From: Chelydra serpentina
Taxonomy: Eukaryota > Chordata > Testudines > Chelydridae
NCBI GenBank assembly: GCA_037349315.1
Contig: JBAIAC010000006.1
Location: forward strand, 12,373,501 to 12,437,500
DNA length: 64,000 bases
Reading direction: 5' to 3'
Positions within the stretch are counted from its first letter, which is position 1, and each line of letters opens with the position of its first letter. The position numbers and the translations under genes are program-made. A model generated the notes under the pieces. It did no database searches. It was given only the letters and a program-made list of their open reading frames with translations, and had not been told where the DNA came from. Below are positions 22,220-33,721 of this stretch, one piece after another.

Positions 22220-23225
22220 ACTTAGTTAAGTTCAAAGCAACATGTGAGGAGTTATAAAGGGATCTCACAAAACTGGGTGACTGGCCAACAAAATGGCAGA
22301 TGACATTCAATATTGATAAGTGCAAAGTAATGCACATTGGAAAAAATAATCCTAATAAACTATATGCACAAAATAATAAGGTCTAAATTAACCGTTACCC
22401 CACTCATGAAAGATGGAGTCATCATGGACAGTTCCCTGAGAACATCTGCTCAGTGTGCAGCAGCAGTTAAAAAAATAGCTAACAATCTTAGGAACCATTA
22501 AGAAAAGGCTAGATAATAAGACAGAAAATATCATAATGCCTCTATATAAATCCATGGTATGCTCACACCTTGAATACGGCATGCAGTCCTGATCACCTCA
22601 TGTCAAAAAAGATATGTTAGAATTGGAAAAGGTGCAGAGAAGAGCCACAAACATTATTGGGGGATGAAACCCCCTTACGAGTTTCCATACAAGGAGAGGT
22701 TAAAAAACTCAGACTATTCAGCTTAGAAAAGAGACAACTAAGAGGGGGTATGATAGATGTCTATAAAGTCATGAATGGTATACAGAAAGTGAATAGATAA
22801 GTGTTATTTATCCCTTCACATAACACACGAACCACGGGTCTTCCAATGAAATGAATAGGCAGCATGTTTAAAACAAACATAAGGAAATACTTCATGCAAT
22901 GTGGTCAACCTGTGAAATTCATTGCCATGTGATATACTTTTTGCCTTCACAATAACTGTGTTCAAAAAAGAATTAGGTAAGTTCATGAAGGATAGGTCCA
23001 TCAATGGGCATTAGCCAAGATGGTCAGGGACACAATCCCATGCTCTGGGTGTCTCTAAACCTCCAAATGCCAGAAGCTGGAACTGGACAACAGGGGATAG
23101 ATAATTACATTGTCCTGTTCTGTTCATTCCCTCTGAAACCTCTGGCATTGGCCACCATCAGACACAGGATACTGGGCTACATGGATCATTGGTCTGATCA
23201 AGTATGGCCATTCTTATGTTTTTAT
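22220..23225 (+). mobile_element. CR1-superfamily LINE, 3' kilobase
   Basis: Contains the reverse transcriptase C-terminal region in broken frames: 'KLGDWPTKWQMTFNIDKCKV' near 22270, 'MPLYKSMVCSHLEYGMQS' near 22540 and 'KVQRRATNIIG' near 22630, followed by 'ERLKKLRLFSLEKRQLRG'. The 3' untranslated part ends 'acaggatactgggctacatg' and 'tatggccattcttatgttt'. The same 3' end occurs at 28557-28781, 50975-51645 and, inverted, at 63178-63365. The element is truncated 5'; stops show it is dead. Confidence 0.85.
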
Positions 23226-23660
23226 ACATTGAGCACAATTAGCAAGCATCGCCCTGCAGAAAGAAACAAAGGAAAATGCTATCCCATCCTTCAAATTCTG
23301 TTTGACCCTGAAAAGACAGTTTTAACATAAACAGTACAATACACCAAATGAATACTCACTCTCACATCAGCATAGATATGCTAGAAAAAGTACAGTTTGA
23401 AATGTTTTATGGAAGAAGCATGCTTTAAAAAGAGAGCTAAAAGAAGAAATCAAGGTCATTTGACTCAAAAAGAAATGGAGGAAGTCTCAAGTATAAAGGG
23501 AGAACCAGAAAATGGCATGAAGATGAGAACACAAGAACAGCGCAAAAGGGTTGACAGGGAACAAGACAAGGAGCAAGCAGCAGCAGCGGCTACTTAGGGG
23601 CTAATAGGCCTAAGACCCACCAATTAAATCTCCTTGTTTCTTTTAAAGTAAAAAAATACT
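23226..23660. other. Unassigned DNA
   Basis: A purine-rich patch (23400-23590) gives a 66-codon lysine/glutamate-rich frame ending 'EQAAAAAT'. Composition explains it; I see no domain or splice context. Confidence 0.45.
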
Positions 23661-24430
23661 TCTGCTAAACACCATCACTGCCAGTGCAGTTGGGGTGGGG
23701 GGATGATGTGGGAAGGAAGGGAACTGTGGACTGGTGTGGCAGACAGTGCAGGCTGGGATGAGATGGCAACATCTAGCCCAGTGAATGTAGATGCATCACA
23801 ATGGACTGCAGTCCAGGAAGGGAAGAACTGGTAATTTCCAACTCCTAAAAAGAGCTCTCTCTGCTCAAAAAATGAGGCAGGGCTGAGGTCAGAGTTCAAT
23901 CCCAGACAGTATTCTAACTCTTCTTGGTGAGAAGAAAGATTCACCTCCAAGAGCCTGAGCAGCTTCAGTACACAGCTCTACCTCTAGAACTGCACGAGAA
24001 ATCTGCATGGGAGACAATGAGGCAGAAGAACTTGCTATCCCCATCCTTCAAATCTGAAGAACAGAGGCAGCAAGTCGGCCTGTTGGGATGAAAGGGCTCT
24101 ATTGCCTGGCATGGGAGGGGAAGCTCCCGGATGCGCTGCAGCCAGACAGGGGGCTATGCAGTGATTTACTGTACTGGCTGGTTGTGGGGGCAGGCCTGAG
24201 GGGCTCTGTTGTCCAGCAGCAAGGGACTCTGCTGTCTGGTGAAGTAGTCTTTTGGCTGGTAGGGAGGGAGAGCTCTGCCAACAGATAAGGGTATTCTGGG
24301 TAGTTCTGCTGACCAACAGAGAGACCTTATACCCAGCAAGTGGACAGCAGCCCAATGACGGAGCCTTTTTTCCACCAGAGAGGGTTAACCTCACTCCCCA
24401 CTTAGTGTGGGCATCAGCTGTCACTGTAAA
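23661..24430. other. Unidentified GC-richer island
   Basis: This block is clearly richer in G and C than its flanks but poor in CpG, so it does not look like a CpG-island promoter. Frames open on both strands (for example 24035-24481 minus, 148 codons; 24088-24288 plus) and overlap each other, as expected from composition. It may be an unrecognised repeat, because comparable GC-rich blocks here (3180, 33200, 48650) are interiors of DNA transposons. Confidence 0.45.
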
Positions 24431-26061
24431 TAGGAAAAAATGAGAGCAGAGACTTAGGCCTATGAATATGCTTTCAGTCAAAATGTTTTCCTCTAATTAT
24501 GACAGTATTTTTCTTTAGAAAAAAGTTCATTTTTACAGTCATAACTTATTCCAACACTCGAATGATCAATGATCTGACACAATATAACAAATCTTACGTT
24601 TCTCGAGTATTTTAATTAGTTAGGTTTATAGGTGGCATTTATGGCCAAGTAACAAACTAGTGTCTTGCCTTATGGGGGAGAGAGAGTCAGAGCAACAAAA
24701 GTTTAAATAAAGTGGGAATAAACAGACAATGAAATGAGAGGACAACTCACCTAAGCATATCCATTTAAATCCGAGAGTTTCCTCTTTTTGATTATAGTAT
24801 AATTAGTAACTTTAGTTTCTAAGCAGAGCTTAAAAATGTACTTGTCACCCAATAGCCGAAAGACTAAACCTACCAGCCAAATCCTCTGTTGCCACACCCC
24901 AAAGCAACACTCAACCAACTACTCATTTCCACACCTTAAACATGCTTGGATCGATCCTTGATCAATCAGCCGTGTTATAAGTCCATAAATTGGCATTTAG
25001 ATATTGTGAACAAAACCAACAAATAAAGCAGACACAGATCTACAAATGTTTTGAGTCAATCTGCTGATATGAAAAAGAATGAGATGTGACATATTTAAAA
25101 TTCAGAGTTCACTTCAAGATAAAGGGGACAGAAGGAGAGGCAAATCCTTGTTTAAACAAAATCTTCAATAATTAAATATAATAAGAAAAAATTATTAAGA
25201 ACAAACTAAATGATTTAAGTGTTGCTTAAGAATATTGCCATACATGAAAGCTGGCCTTTAAGCTCCATTCCATTCTCCTTCAAATAATTCTCACCAAAAC
25301 CTGCAATATCTAACTTTGTCACAAATTCACAAAAGCTAATAAATGCACGATTATGACTGAAGCTTACCATATGTATACCGATTTCTAAGTTCAACGGACT
25401 ACCATAACAAAGCTAAGGTTACACGACCATATGTAGTACGAGAACTGATTTTAGACTTGTACCATGAGATGTCTTAAAAAAACAACCACCCCATGTTCCT
25501 GATCCTTTTCCAGCCTGATATACTAATAGTAACAGCAGTTTTAGTATGTCTGGGTGAAAGGAAAAACAATAGAATCCTCGACCAAAAGCATACTACTTTT
25601 TGAAGCCAAAATGACCCCAGAAATATTTACATGCCAATATCCAGAATGCTGGTCCAGCTTGAAAATATTTTAGCATAGCACAGCACTCTTTCAGATCTTG
25701 AAGCAAACCATATGGTTTGGGCACTGGTGTCACAGACCCAATTCCTATTCAGGTCTTCCCCTAACAGAGCCTGAAACCTTTGATACTTAGATTTAAACAA
25801 AAAGATTGCTAACTTCCTTGGCTAGTCTTGAATTTACAAGGGGACTTCCTCAGTGCAGGGAATCCAGATTAAAAAACTCTCCTGCTGATTTTGACTAATG
25901 AGCAGAGGACTACCCAATAACATACAAAAAGGTGCACCAAGAGTCAAATCTCTTGAAACACAGTAGAGTGTTCTACATACAGTATTATACCGCAGACGTA
26001 GCACTTATTTTGCACAATATATAAAACACTAAGGCTAAGATTAGTAATAGGAGCAGAGAAT
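24431..26061. other. Unassigned AT-rich DNA
   Basis: No recognised gene or repeat. Confidence 0.5.
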
Positions 26062-26223
26062 GGGGGGGAGGGATAGCTCAGTGGTTTGAGCATTGGCCTG
26101 CTAAACCAGGGTTATGAGTTCAATCCTTGAGGGGGCCATTTAGGGATCTGGTGCAAAAATTGGGGATTGGACTAGATGACCTCCTAAGGTCCCTTCCAAC
26201 CCTGATATTTTATGATTCTATGA
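26062..26223 (+). mobile_element. Cry-type tRNA-derived SINE, internally deleted
   Basis: The head has a polymerase III A-box-like 'tagctcagtggtttgagc' and a B-box-like 'gagttcaatcc'. The tail is 'aggtcccttccaaccctgat' then 'tgattctatga', shared with CR1. Compared with the copy at 34359 it lacks about 23 bases between two 'ttgg' motifs ('ggggattgg|actagatgacc'), so it looks like a deletion between short direct repeats. Such SINEs are moved by CR1 LINE enzymes; they encode no protein. Confidence 0.93.
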
Positions 26224-27059
26224 ATGTATATTAAAAAGGAAATAAGTTAAGGCTAACAAAACTTGCTTATTTACTTTTCAAAAATCAATGTGTAAACCCA
26301 TGGATGGCTTCTGTCCAGTGTGGGTTTCTACTCACTGGAACATGAGTATAAAAGCTTGGGAGAAGGAACTTTTGTCTCAGCTACAGTTTCTCTTTTTAAA
26401 ACTAGCCTCCCCTATCCTTTTTTCTGGCAAATTCCTGCCAATTCAGGTGACACCAGTGTTTAAACAAGATATGTTCTCATGTAATGGAACTGGAGGTATT
26501 TTTCATTACTTTTGGAAATTAAGCACACACAACCCTCCTTCTCTAACTATACTATGAGTCAATTCACACAAGAAAATTAATAACCCACTTGATCATCACT
26601 TAAATTAAAAATGGCAGGTATGCAATATTCCTTTGGACCATTGCAGTATAATTTTTTTCTACTTTAGAATAAAAGAATACAATTAACATTACAGATGATA
26701 AAAAACAGAACAGTCATATGATCACTAGTTAATTGTGCAGAGTTTTTGAAAACTAGAATTTATCTCAGGCTTTGGTGTCTTAGCTCCTGTTCTAGGTATA
26801 GGAGTAGACAGAAATCCCTAACATGGCCCATCCTAATTTTATTATAATTTCAATAATATTGTAGCACCTCCTCCAGGCAGCATGAAAATATAGTCCACTT
26901 CTCAAGAACACCCAGGAGCTAAATGTACTGTTTAAATTTTTTCTCTGCAGACCACTTGAGTAGCAGCAACTGATCTCATGAGACACAACAAAATGCTACT
27001 AACAGAGTAAATTGGGTACACAAATGCACTAATAGATATTTAAGTGTTAAATGTTAAAA
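26224..27059. other. Unassigned AT-rich DNA
   Basis: A frame of 89 codons at 26288-26557 shows no known domain. Nothing else seen. Confidence 0.5.
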
Positions 27060-27074
27060 TCCTCGCCTCTCTGT

Positions 27075-27890
27075 GTCCAGAGGCCCTAGGCCATGTGACC
27101 ATCCAGATGGGTGTTCCACCCAGTGAGGGAGGCATCCATGATGAGAGTAGTGCGGGGAGTGGGAAGGGTGAACCAGGTGCCGACCATGACTATGGATGGA
27201 TTGGTCCACCATGGAAAGGAAACCAGGACAAAGTTGGGGATCAAGATCAGATTGTCCAAGCAGTCAGTCAGAGATTTGTAGATCAACCGGAGCCAAAGCT
27301 CATGGCAGTGCATATTAAGGTGGGCATGGGGTGTTATGGAGGTGCAGGCTGCTATGTGGCCAAGGAGGAAAAGGCACTGGCGGATAAGCATGCGTGAACT
27401 GTGACATAGCTGCGTGATGAGAGAGGTGAGGGTGGTAAAGTGATCCATTGGGAGAAAAGCTTGGCTCACGATAGAGTTCAGGCACGCCCCAATAAAAGTG
27501 ACCTCTTGGGTAGGGATGAGGACTGACTTTTCCCAATTGATACAGATACCCAGACTGATGAGGAGATTGCAAAGGGTCTGGATAGCATCCAGGAGGCAGT
27601 TGTGCAATATCACAACAAGGAGGAGCCAATCATCCATGTAGGGAAACACAGAGTAGCCAAGGCATCACATGTGTGTTGCGACAACGGAAAAAACTTTTGT
27701 GAACGGGTGGGGAGCAGTGGTGATATTGAAAGGGAAGACCCGGAACTGATAATGGGAGTGTCCCACTGTAAAACGGAGAAATTTCCAATGAGCTGGGGCG
27801 ATGTTGATGTAGAAAAAGGAATCTTTCATATCGGGAGACGCGAACCAGGAGCCCCAGGAGAGCGACGGACTAGTGAGGGGGAGCATGAAG
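27075..27890 (-). pseudogene. Broken DIRS reverse transcriptase and RNase H start
   Basis: One minus frame (27665-27886) carries the early palm block 'DMKDSFFYINIAPAHWKFLR' followed by a 'GHSHYQFRVFPFNITTAP' block. A second frame (27086-27649) carries the catalytic 'YMDDWLLL' motif, then 'PTQEVTFIGACLNSIVSQAF' and 'QCLFLLGHIAACTSITPHAH', and ends in an RNase H start 'LIMDASLTGWNTHLDGH'. The YMDD box is intact, but the two frames are offset by an indel near 27655, and the protein is cut in RNase H. It would copy element RNA if intact. Confidence 0.85.
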
Positions 27891-28089
27891 ATCCAGAATC
27901 AGAATTTGTGTATAAGCTTCTTGAGCAATCAGAGGTCAAGAATGGGTACCTTTTTCAGAACAAGGAAATAAGGGGATTAGAACCCTCAGCCCTAGTAACA
28001 GCCGGGGATGCGCTCTATGATGCCTTCCAGAGGAGGGCATTAGCTACCTCCCAGAAGAGAACGCAATAGGAGGGACTTCCAAGGCCACC

Positions 28090-30620
28090 ATTGGGTGGAC
28101 GACATGTGGGGAACCAGAGGAACTCTTATCGAGTACACTGGTGAATGATGTTCAGCACCCAGCCATCAGTGGTGATCTTGCCCTAATTGAGGGTGAACAG
28201 GGCAAGACGGACCCCAAAGACAACTGGGGCACCCTGGGTGCGTGTTGGAAGAGGTTCATGAGTCTCAATGAAAGAGTCAAAACAGCTGTTTGAATTGACA
28301 TTGCAAGGGAGTCGAGGGAGCAGAAATGGTAGCGGCGGAATAATGGAGTTGTTGGATGCATAGACGTCGGTGAGATAGCTCCTGCAGTTATTAACAATAG
28401 GTACATGGCGTAGAGTTAGAGGTGAAAGGACGACCTTTGCTGCCTACAGGTCGGGGGCGGGGTGTAGATAGCAAGTGACTGCACAGTGGTGCAGGAATTC
28501 TTGAGGGAGCATAGAGATTCATCTGTCTTGTCGCTGAGGATTTTTTGATTGTCAAATTTGATTGATCTGGAAAAAATGGTAAACAATGAGATGGTAAAAT
28601 TTGCAGATGATACAAAACTACTCAAGATAGCTAAGTCCAAAGCAGACTGCAAAGAGTTACAAAGGGATCTCATCTGTTCTGTTCATTCCCTTTGAAGCAC
28701 CTGGCTTTGACCACCTTTGGAAGACAGGATACTGGGCTAGATAGACCTTTGGTCGGACCCAATATGGCCGTTCTTATGTAAGGGAAGGTCTTCGAGAGTG
28801 GTCTGGGCCTCTTTAGGAAATCAGAAGGATTGGAGTCTGGAGTCTCGGTGGAGTACTACATTGGATGCCAGAGAGCGGAATGCAGTGTCAGTAGCATCGA
28901 CCACTGTCTGGAGGGTCACCTTGGTTACCAGTGTGCCCTTATCCAGCAGCACCTGGAAATCCTTCTGGTTTTGTCTGCAGGAGAAAGGTCTGAAAGGCAG
29001 AGTTTCAAATATATTAGGAAATCATACTTTTCCAAAAGGACCTGGTAATTAGTGATACGGAACTGAAGTCCACCAGATGAATAAACCTTACACCCTAAAA
29101 GGGTCTAGCTTCTTTGCTGTCTTGACTGGAGAGCAAGGGGTGGCCTTAAGGTGTTGCTATCGAGCATGTTCGGTTGCCATGTGAACCACGAGGGAGTTGG
29201 GAGGAGTAAACAGGAAGTCCATACCTTGATATGGGACGAAGTATCATCACTCAGCGTGCTAGTAAGTGGGGGAAAAGGAGGCCAGCATGTGCCAGATCGA
29301 CTGTGCCAGTTGTTGGAAGGCCATGTGGATAGGGAAGGCAGCCCATGAAGGCCCAGGTGGTTGGAGAATATCGAGGAGCTGGTTTTGTGGATCCTGGACT
29401 TCTTCCACCATGAGATCAAGAACGTCCACCAAGTGCCAAAACAGGTCATAGTACTGTCTATGGTCATCCTTAGGAAAGAGGGAAGGCAGAATTAATGCCT
29501 CATCTCGGGATGCCGAGGCTCTGGTGAGACCAGCGGTACTGGCAGCGTTGGCCGCACAATGACATCTTCTTCCAGTTCATTATACGCGGAGGGGGGCGCA
29601 GTGCAAGCAGAAGACAGCCTGTAAGATGGCAGCAGCGGCACCCCACGGTACCAGTAGGGATCCCAGGGAGTCCAGTAGGACACGTATATGGCTCACCGGG
29701 CCTCTGGGGTAACGGAACCATGGCTTGGTGGAAGGGTCGTAACTGTGTGGATAGGATGGTTGTTGCCTGGGATCCGGACTGCGAGAGCATGCAGGTGAGG
29801 AGGAGGGGTCCAGTTCAGAAAACCAGTCAGACTCCAAGGACAGGCCCGGTGGAGCCGTCAGTGCGAGGCAGGTGGAAAAAGTGCATTGCTCCAGGAGGAA
29901 CAGGAGAGGTTCATCCACCGGAGAGGGAAGCAGCAAGGTGTCTGGGGCACCAGAGCACAGCAGGGAACCAGCATACAGGAGCATGAGCTCAGCCATGGGT
30001 GTCAGCAGTATCAGGTGACTTGGCATGCAGGGAATCAGAGGTGTCGACGGTGCTGTTGGTGAATATGGTGGTGGACCGGTGACGGGAGATGGCATCTGCA
30101 GCTCGTGGTGGTGTTTCACCATAAGATCCAGCCGGGGTTTCTAGGGAGCTGGAGCAGCAGGACTGGCGTGCAACTTCTCATCCGACCTGGCTTGGGGAGG
30201 CAACGCTGTGTTTAGAGGCAGTCCCCATCAGGGAGCTGCCCTTATGCCCATGTCCTTGCTTCTTATGCTCATGGTAAGGCTTTGGCGGATGCAGCCGTAC
30301 CGAGGGTCCTGGTACTTGGTAGGAAGACGGAGGGGCGCTCACCAGCAGTAATGGGCACCATTCGGGAGGATCCGCCAGTCCCGGATCAAACTATGCACAT
30401 GGGTACATAGCCTCCTCCATAAGAAACCTGGAGGCAGCTAAATTCTCCAGCTTCCTAAGTTTGAGGCAGAAATGAGTGACAGATGGAGCAGCGGGCGATG
30501 ATGTGGGCTTCACCAAGGCAGTAGAGACACCGTTTGTGAAAAAGGAGCGCAGGCATGAAGCACAGCTTTTGAAGCCAACTTGCCAAGGAATGGATCCCTG
30601 GAAAGGATGTGGTGGGGATC
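28090..30620 (-). pseudogene. Broken DIRS gag-like region
   Basis: Near 30400-30600 the minus strand reads 'CASCLRSFFTNGVS', a cysteine-containing start typical of DIRS gag. Near 29000 it reads 'ITNYQVLLEKYDFLIYLK', a gag core block. Near 28400-28556 it reads 'ILSDKTDESLCSLKNSCTT'. The last two blocks adjoin in related elements, but here a 225-base LINE fragment separates them. Multiple stops and frameshifts. The GC-rich middle (29500-30100) opens frames on both strands, including a 180-codon one, by composition. Confidence 0.7.
28557..28781 (+). mobile_element. Internally deleted CR1-type LINE inside DIRS gag
   Basis: The left part reads 'KFADDTKLLKIAKSKADCKE' in the plus frame (the FADD motif of a LINE reverse transcriptase). 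After 'aaagggatctcatctg' it jumps straight to the 3' end 'ttctgttcattccctttg', 'ggatactgggctagatagac' and 'tatggccgttcttatgta'. About a kilobase present in the 22220-23225 copy is missing between. The borders are clear because gag resumes on both sides. Confidence 0.85.
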
Positions 30621-30950
30621 TCCCCACCGGGAGAAGAAGTCCAACTAATATAAACAACTGTAAATACTCAAACAACTATATACACTAACTAGAAACAGGC
30701 AAAGCGTTCTCTCAGAAGAACTACAAGCACCCAGGAATAGGGGTTGTGACTCTGGCCATGCAGCGTAAGAGGGAACTGGAGTAGCATCGACCCACATGGC
30801 TTTGTATCGCCTCGGACACAGACACACAGATGACGCACATGTGGGTCAACAAACACTACTACAAAACAGTTCTGGCTCCAGCGCATGGCACACGTGTGCA
30901 CCCACTTCTGGAATTCATGTAGGGACCATCTTTCAAAGAACAACCAATTT

Positions 30951-32031
30951 TATTACACTTACACACACACACTTTATGAGTGGCTGCAGAGTGCTCCAAA
31001 TAGCAGCTTTGCAGACTGGCTGTTGCTACAGCCATGGTACAATGGCTTTTTATGGAACTGGGCACTGCCCAATTCCATAAAAACCTAGAAATAGTGGTTT
31101 AGTAGACATAAAGCCCTTCTTATTAAGATGGAAATAGCCAAACAGAGAAGGCGTCTTGCAAAACTCTGTCCTAAACTCCAGAAAGTGAAAATTCCTCTCC
31201 TGGGAATTTTTAAGATTTGGGCAAAAGGATATAGAAATACCTTATGATTTAAAAAAATTAATCTAAAGAAGAAAACTCAGGGCAGATTTGAGAACACCAA
31301 CGACTTTAAATAAAACTTCAAATAAGGTGCTGATCCACACCTTTTAAATAGCTAGTAAAATGTTAACTTTAACCATTAAAAAGTAGAAGGAAAAAAACCC
31401 CAAGATTTCAAAGTAGATTTTCTGAAGGCCTGAAGGTCAATATTGAGTTTTTATGGGACCACCAGGCTCTGCCTGTGTGTGGGGGGGGAGGGGGGAGAAG
31501 AGAAGAGAATCTGTGAAACTAAATGGCCTTAAGACACCTTGTAAATTCTTATTTACAATTGCCAGCTTCTAAAAAGTTGAGATTGTTGATACAGACAGGG
31601 AAAAATGCTGGCTTCTGCAATGGAGCCGTATGGAGCTATGATCAAAAGACCTTGAGCATAAATATAAATATTATATACCACCTTCCTTAAATTAGCAACC
31701 ACTACCACCATAAACTCTCTGAAAGTCTTGGAGCCATAGTTAACCAAAAAGGTTCCAGCTTCGAACTGTAAATTGAGAGAACCAATAATAAAATATGTCA
31801 CTTCAGAGTATCTGATTGGGGGCAGGCAGCACGCAAAGAAATCCTTGCTTTAAAGGGAAAACTCCACACATTTCACTCTGCCTAGCAGGTTGAAAATGAC
31901 AAAGGTAAAAAGTATTTCTCACCATGTACAAAATGGGATGTTTGATAATTTTAAAAGGATATTTTAAGTTATAACTGGTATTTTTAGATTAATACCAGTG
32001 GTGGTCATCTTACTCAAATGAAAAAAAAAAA
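30951..32031. other. Unassigned DNA with a G-rich run
   Basis: 31488-31507 is a strongly G-rich run ('ggggggggaggggggag'). A poly-A run (32024-32038) borders the LINE to the right. No gene supported. Confidence 0.5.
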
Positions 32032-32695
32032 AAAAAAGGAAGTGGAACTCAAGGTTTTGATTGAAAGAAAAGGTGACGTAGTGCCAATATTTAAGAAGGG
32101 TAAATGGGATTACCCAGATAACTATAGGCCTATCACTCTTCTGGAACAGCTGATACCGGACTCTATTAATAAAGAATTAAAGGAGGGAATTATAATTAAT
32201 GCCAATCAACATGGATTCATAGAAAATAGGTCCTATCAAACTAACTTGGTATCTTTTTTTTAATGAGAGTACAAGTTTGCTTGACAAAGATAATAGTGTA
32301 GATACTTAAGACTTCTTTGTATTTGACTTGGTATTGAATAACATTTTGATTAAAATACCAGAAAGATACACAATTAATATGGCACACATTCAATGGATTA
32401 AAAGCTGGCTAATTGATAGGTCTTAAAATAAAATTGTAAACAGGGAATCATCATCAAGTGGGTGTGTTTCTAGTGGGGTCCTGGGGATCGGTTCTTCACC
32501 CTACACCATTTCATTAATGGCCTGGAAGAAAACAAAAATAATCATTGATAAAGTTTGAAGATGAAAGGAAAACTGGGGGACTATAAACAACGAAGAGCGC
32601 GAGTCACTGATTCAGAGCAATCTGTATCATTTGGTAAACTGAGAGCAAACAAACTATGCATTTTAATATGGCTAAATATAAATGTATATACATCT
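32032..32695 (+). mobile_element. CR1/L2-type LINE reverse transcriptase fragment, plus copy
   Basis: A frame at 32018-32263 reads 'VVPIFKKGKWDYPDNYRPIT', the classic N-terminal motif of a CR1/L2 reverse transcriptase, and continues to 'ANQHGFIENRSYQTNLVSFF'. The sequence runs through the palm region to 'aatatggctaaatataaatg' at 32690, where it meets a minus-strand copy of the same family. Truncated at both ends; carries stops. Confidence 0.88.
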
Positions 32696-33130
32696 ACAAA
32701 GGCTCCTACTCCAGATTCCCATTTATGCATCCCATCAGCTCTTTTGGCCACAGCGTCACATTGGGAGGCCATGTTCCTCTGATTATCCACGCCCACCCCC
32801 CAATCTTTTTCAGAGTCACTGCTTCCCAGGATAGACTGTTCATCCTGTAAGTATGGCCTACATTCTTTGTCCCTAGAAGTATATATTTATATTTAGCCAT
32901 ATTAAAATACACATTGTTTGCTTGCACTCAGTTTACTAAGTGATCCAAATTGCTCTCAATTAGTGACCTGTCATCTTCATTATTTACCACTCCCCAAGTT
33001 TTTCTGTCATCTGCAAACTTTAATAGTGATGATTTTATGTTTTCCTCCAGGTCACTGATGAAAAATGTTAAATAGAGTAGGGCCAATAGCTAATCTCTGT
33101 GAGACTCCACTGGGAAAACACCCTCTAGAT

Positions 33131-33721
33131 CAGAGGTCTCAAACACGTGGCTCTTCCGTGCAGAGGCGTAGGGCACCAAAATAGCTAGGGACGGCTCTGC
33201 CCACACCCCTCCCGCACCCCAACTCCCTGCCCTGAGCCCCCCTGCCACACCCTGCCCCCTGACCCCCTGCCGCACCCCTCACCCCTCCTGCACCCCACAC
33301 CCTAATTCCCTGCCCTGAGCCCCCTGCACACCTCCTGAATTCCCTGCCCTGAGCCCCCTGCCACACCCTGCACCCAAACCCCCTGCCACACCCTTCACCC
33401 CTCCTGCACCCCACACCCTAATTCCCTGCCCTGAGCCCCCTGCACACCTCCTGCACTCTCTGCCCTGAGCCGCTTGCCACACCCTGCACCCTGACCCCCT
33501 GCCACACCCCACACCCCTCCTGCACCACCGGGGGAAGGGAGGTGGCAGTGTTGGGATGAGGACTTCAGGGAAGGGGTTGGAATGGGGGCAGGGAAGGGGC
33601 GGGGCCTCATGGGAGGGGTGGAGTGGGGGTGGGGCCCAGAGTGGGTGTCTGTGATGCGGCCCTCGGGCCAATGCCCTAGTCCTCATGCGGCCCTCGTGGT
33701 CATTTGAGTTTGAGACCCCTG
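33131..33721. mobile_element. hAT-like element, 591 bp, perfect 8-bp target duplication
   Basis: Left end 'cagaggtctcaaacacgtgg' pairs with the complement of the right end 'caggggtctcaaactcaaat'. The octamer ctctagat flanks it perfectly (33123-33130 and 33722-33729). The interior holds a C-rich minisatellite (33189-33530). No transposase. It lies inside the minus LINE. Confidence 0.93.
33189..33530. repeat. C-rich minisatellite inside the hAT element
   Basis: Imperfect units built from 'ccctgccctgagccccctg' and 'cacaccctgcaccc' repeat across about 340 bases; a longer order repeats from 33278-33345 to 33395-33460 ('cacccctcctgcaccccaca'). The minus-strand complement is G-rich. Glycine-rich frames of 91-135 codons here are artefacts of the repeat. 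Confidence 0.88.

Larger units (their letters stand above)
27060..30950 (-). mobile_element. DIRS-type retrotransposon, 5' two-thirds, broken
   Basis: In minus-strand order it carries a 5' terminal region (about 30640-30950, with 'ggttgttctttgaaagatgg' then 'tccctacatgaattcc'), a gag-like region (30600 down to 28090) interrupted by a LINE at 28557-28781, a reverse transcriptase, and the first part of RNase H, ending at about 27060. The tyrosine recombinase and 3' end are missing. Frames are broken many times. Compare the 3' halves at 9346 and 46400. Confidence 0.82.

Noticed and set aside
24035..24481. 148-codon open frame on the minus strand
   Set aside because: Overlaps open frames on the opposite strand in a GC-richer block; no recognisable domain or promoter.
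26062..26140. tRNA gene, suggested by A-box and B-box-like sequence
   Set aside because: The match is the tRNA-derived head of a Cry SINE; the body and LINE-like tail follow and the cloverleaf is decayed.
27602..28069. 155-codon open frame on the plus strand
   Set aside because: It is antisense to the DIRS reverse transcriptase, whose motifs on the minus strand explain the sequence.
29580..30122. 180-codon open frame on the minus strand
   Set aside because: Falls in the decayed gag region of the DIRS element and is GC-biased; the recognised gag blocks lie in other frames.
33139..33686. Glycine-rich frames on the minus strand that look like a structural protein
   Set aside because: They are translations of a C-rich minisatellite inside a hAT element.
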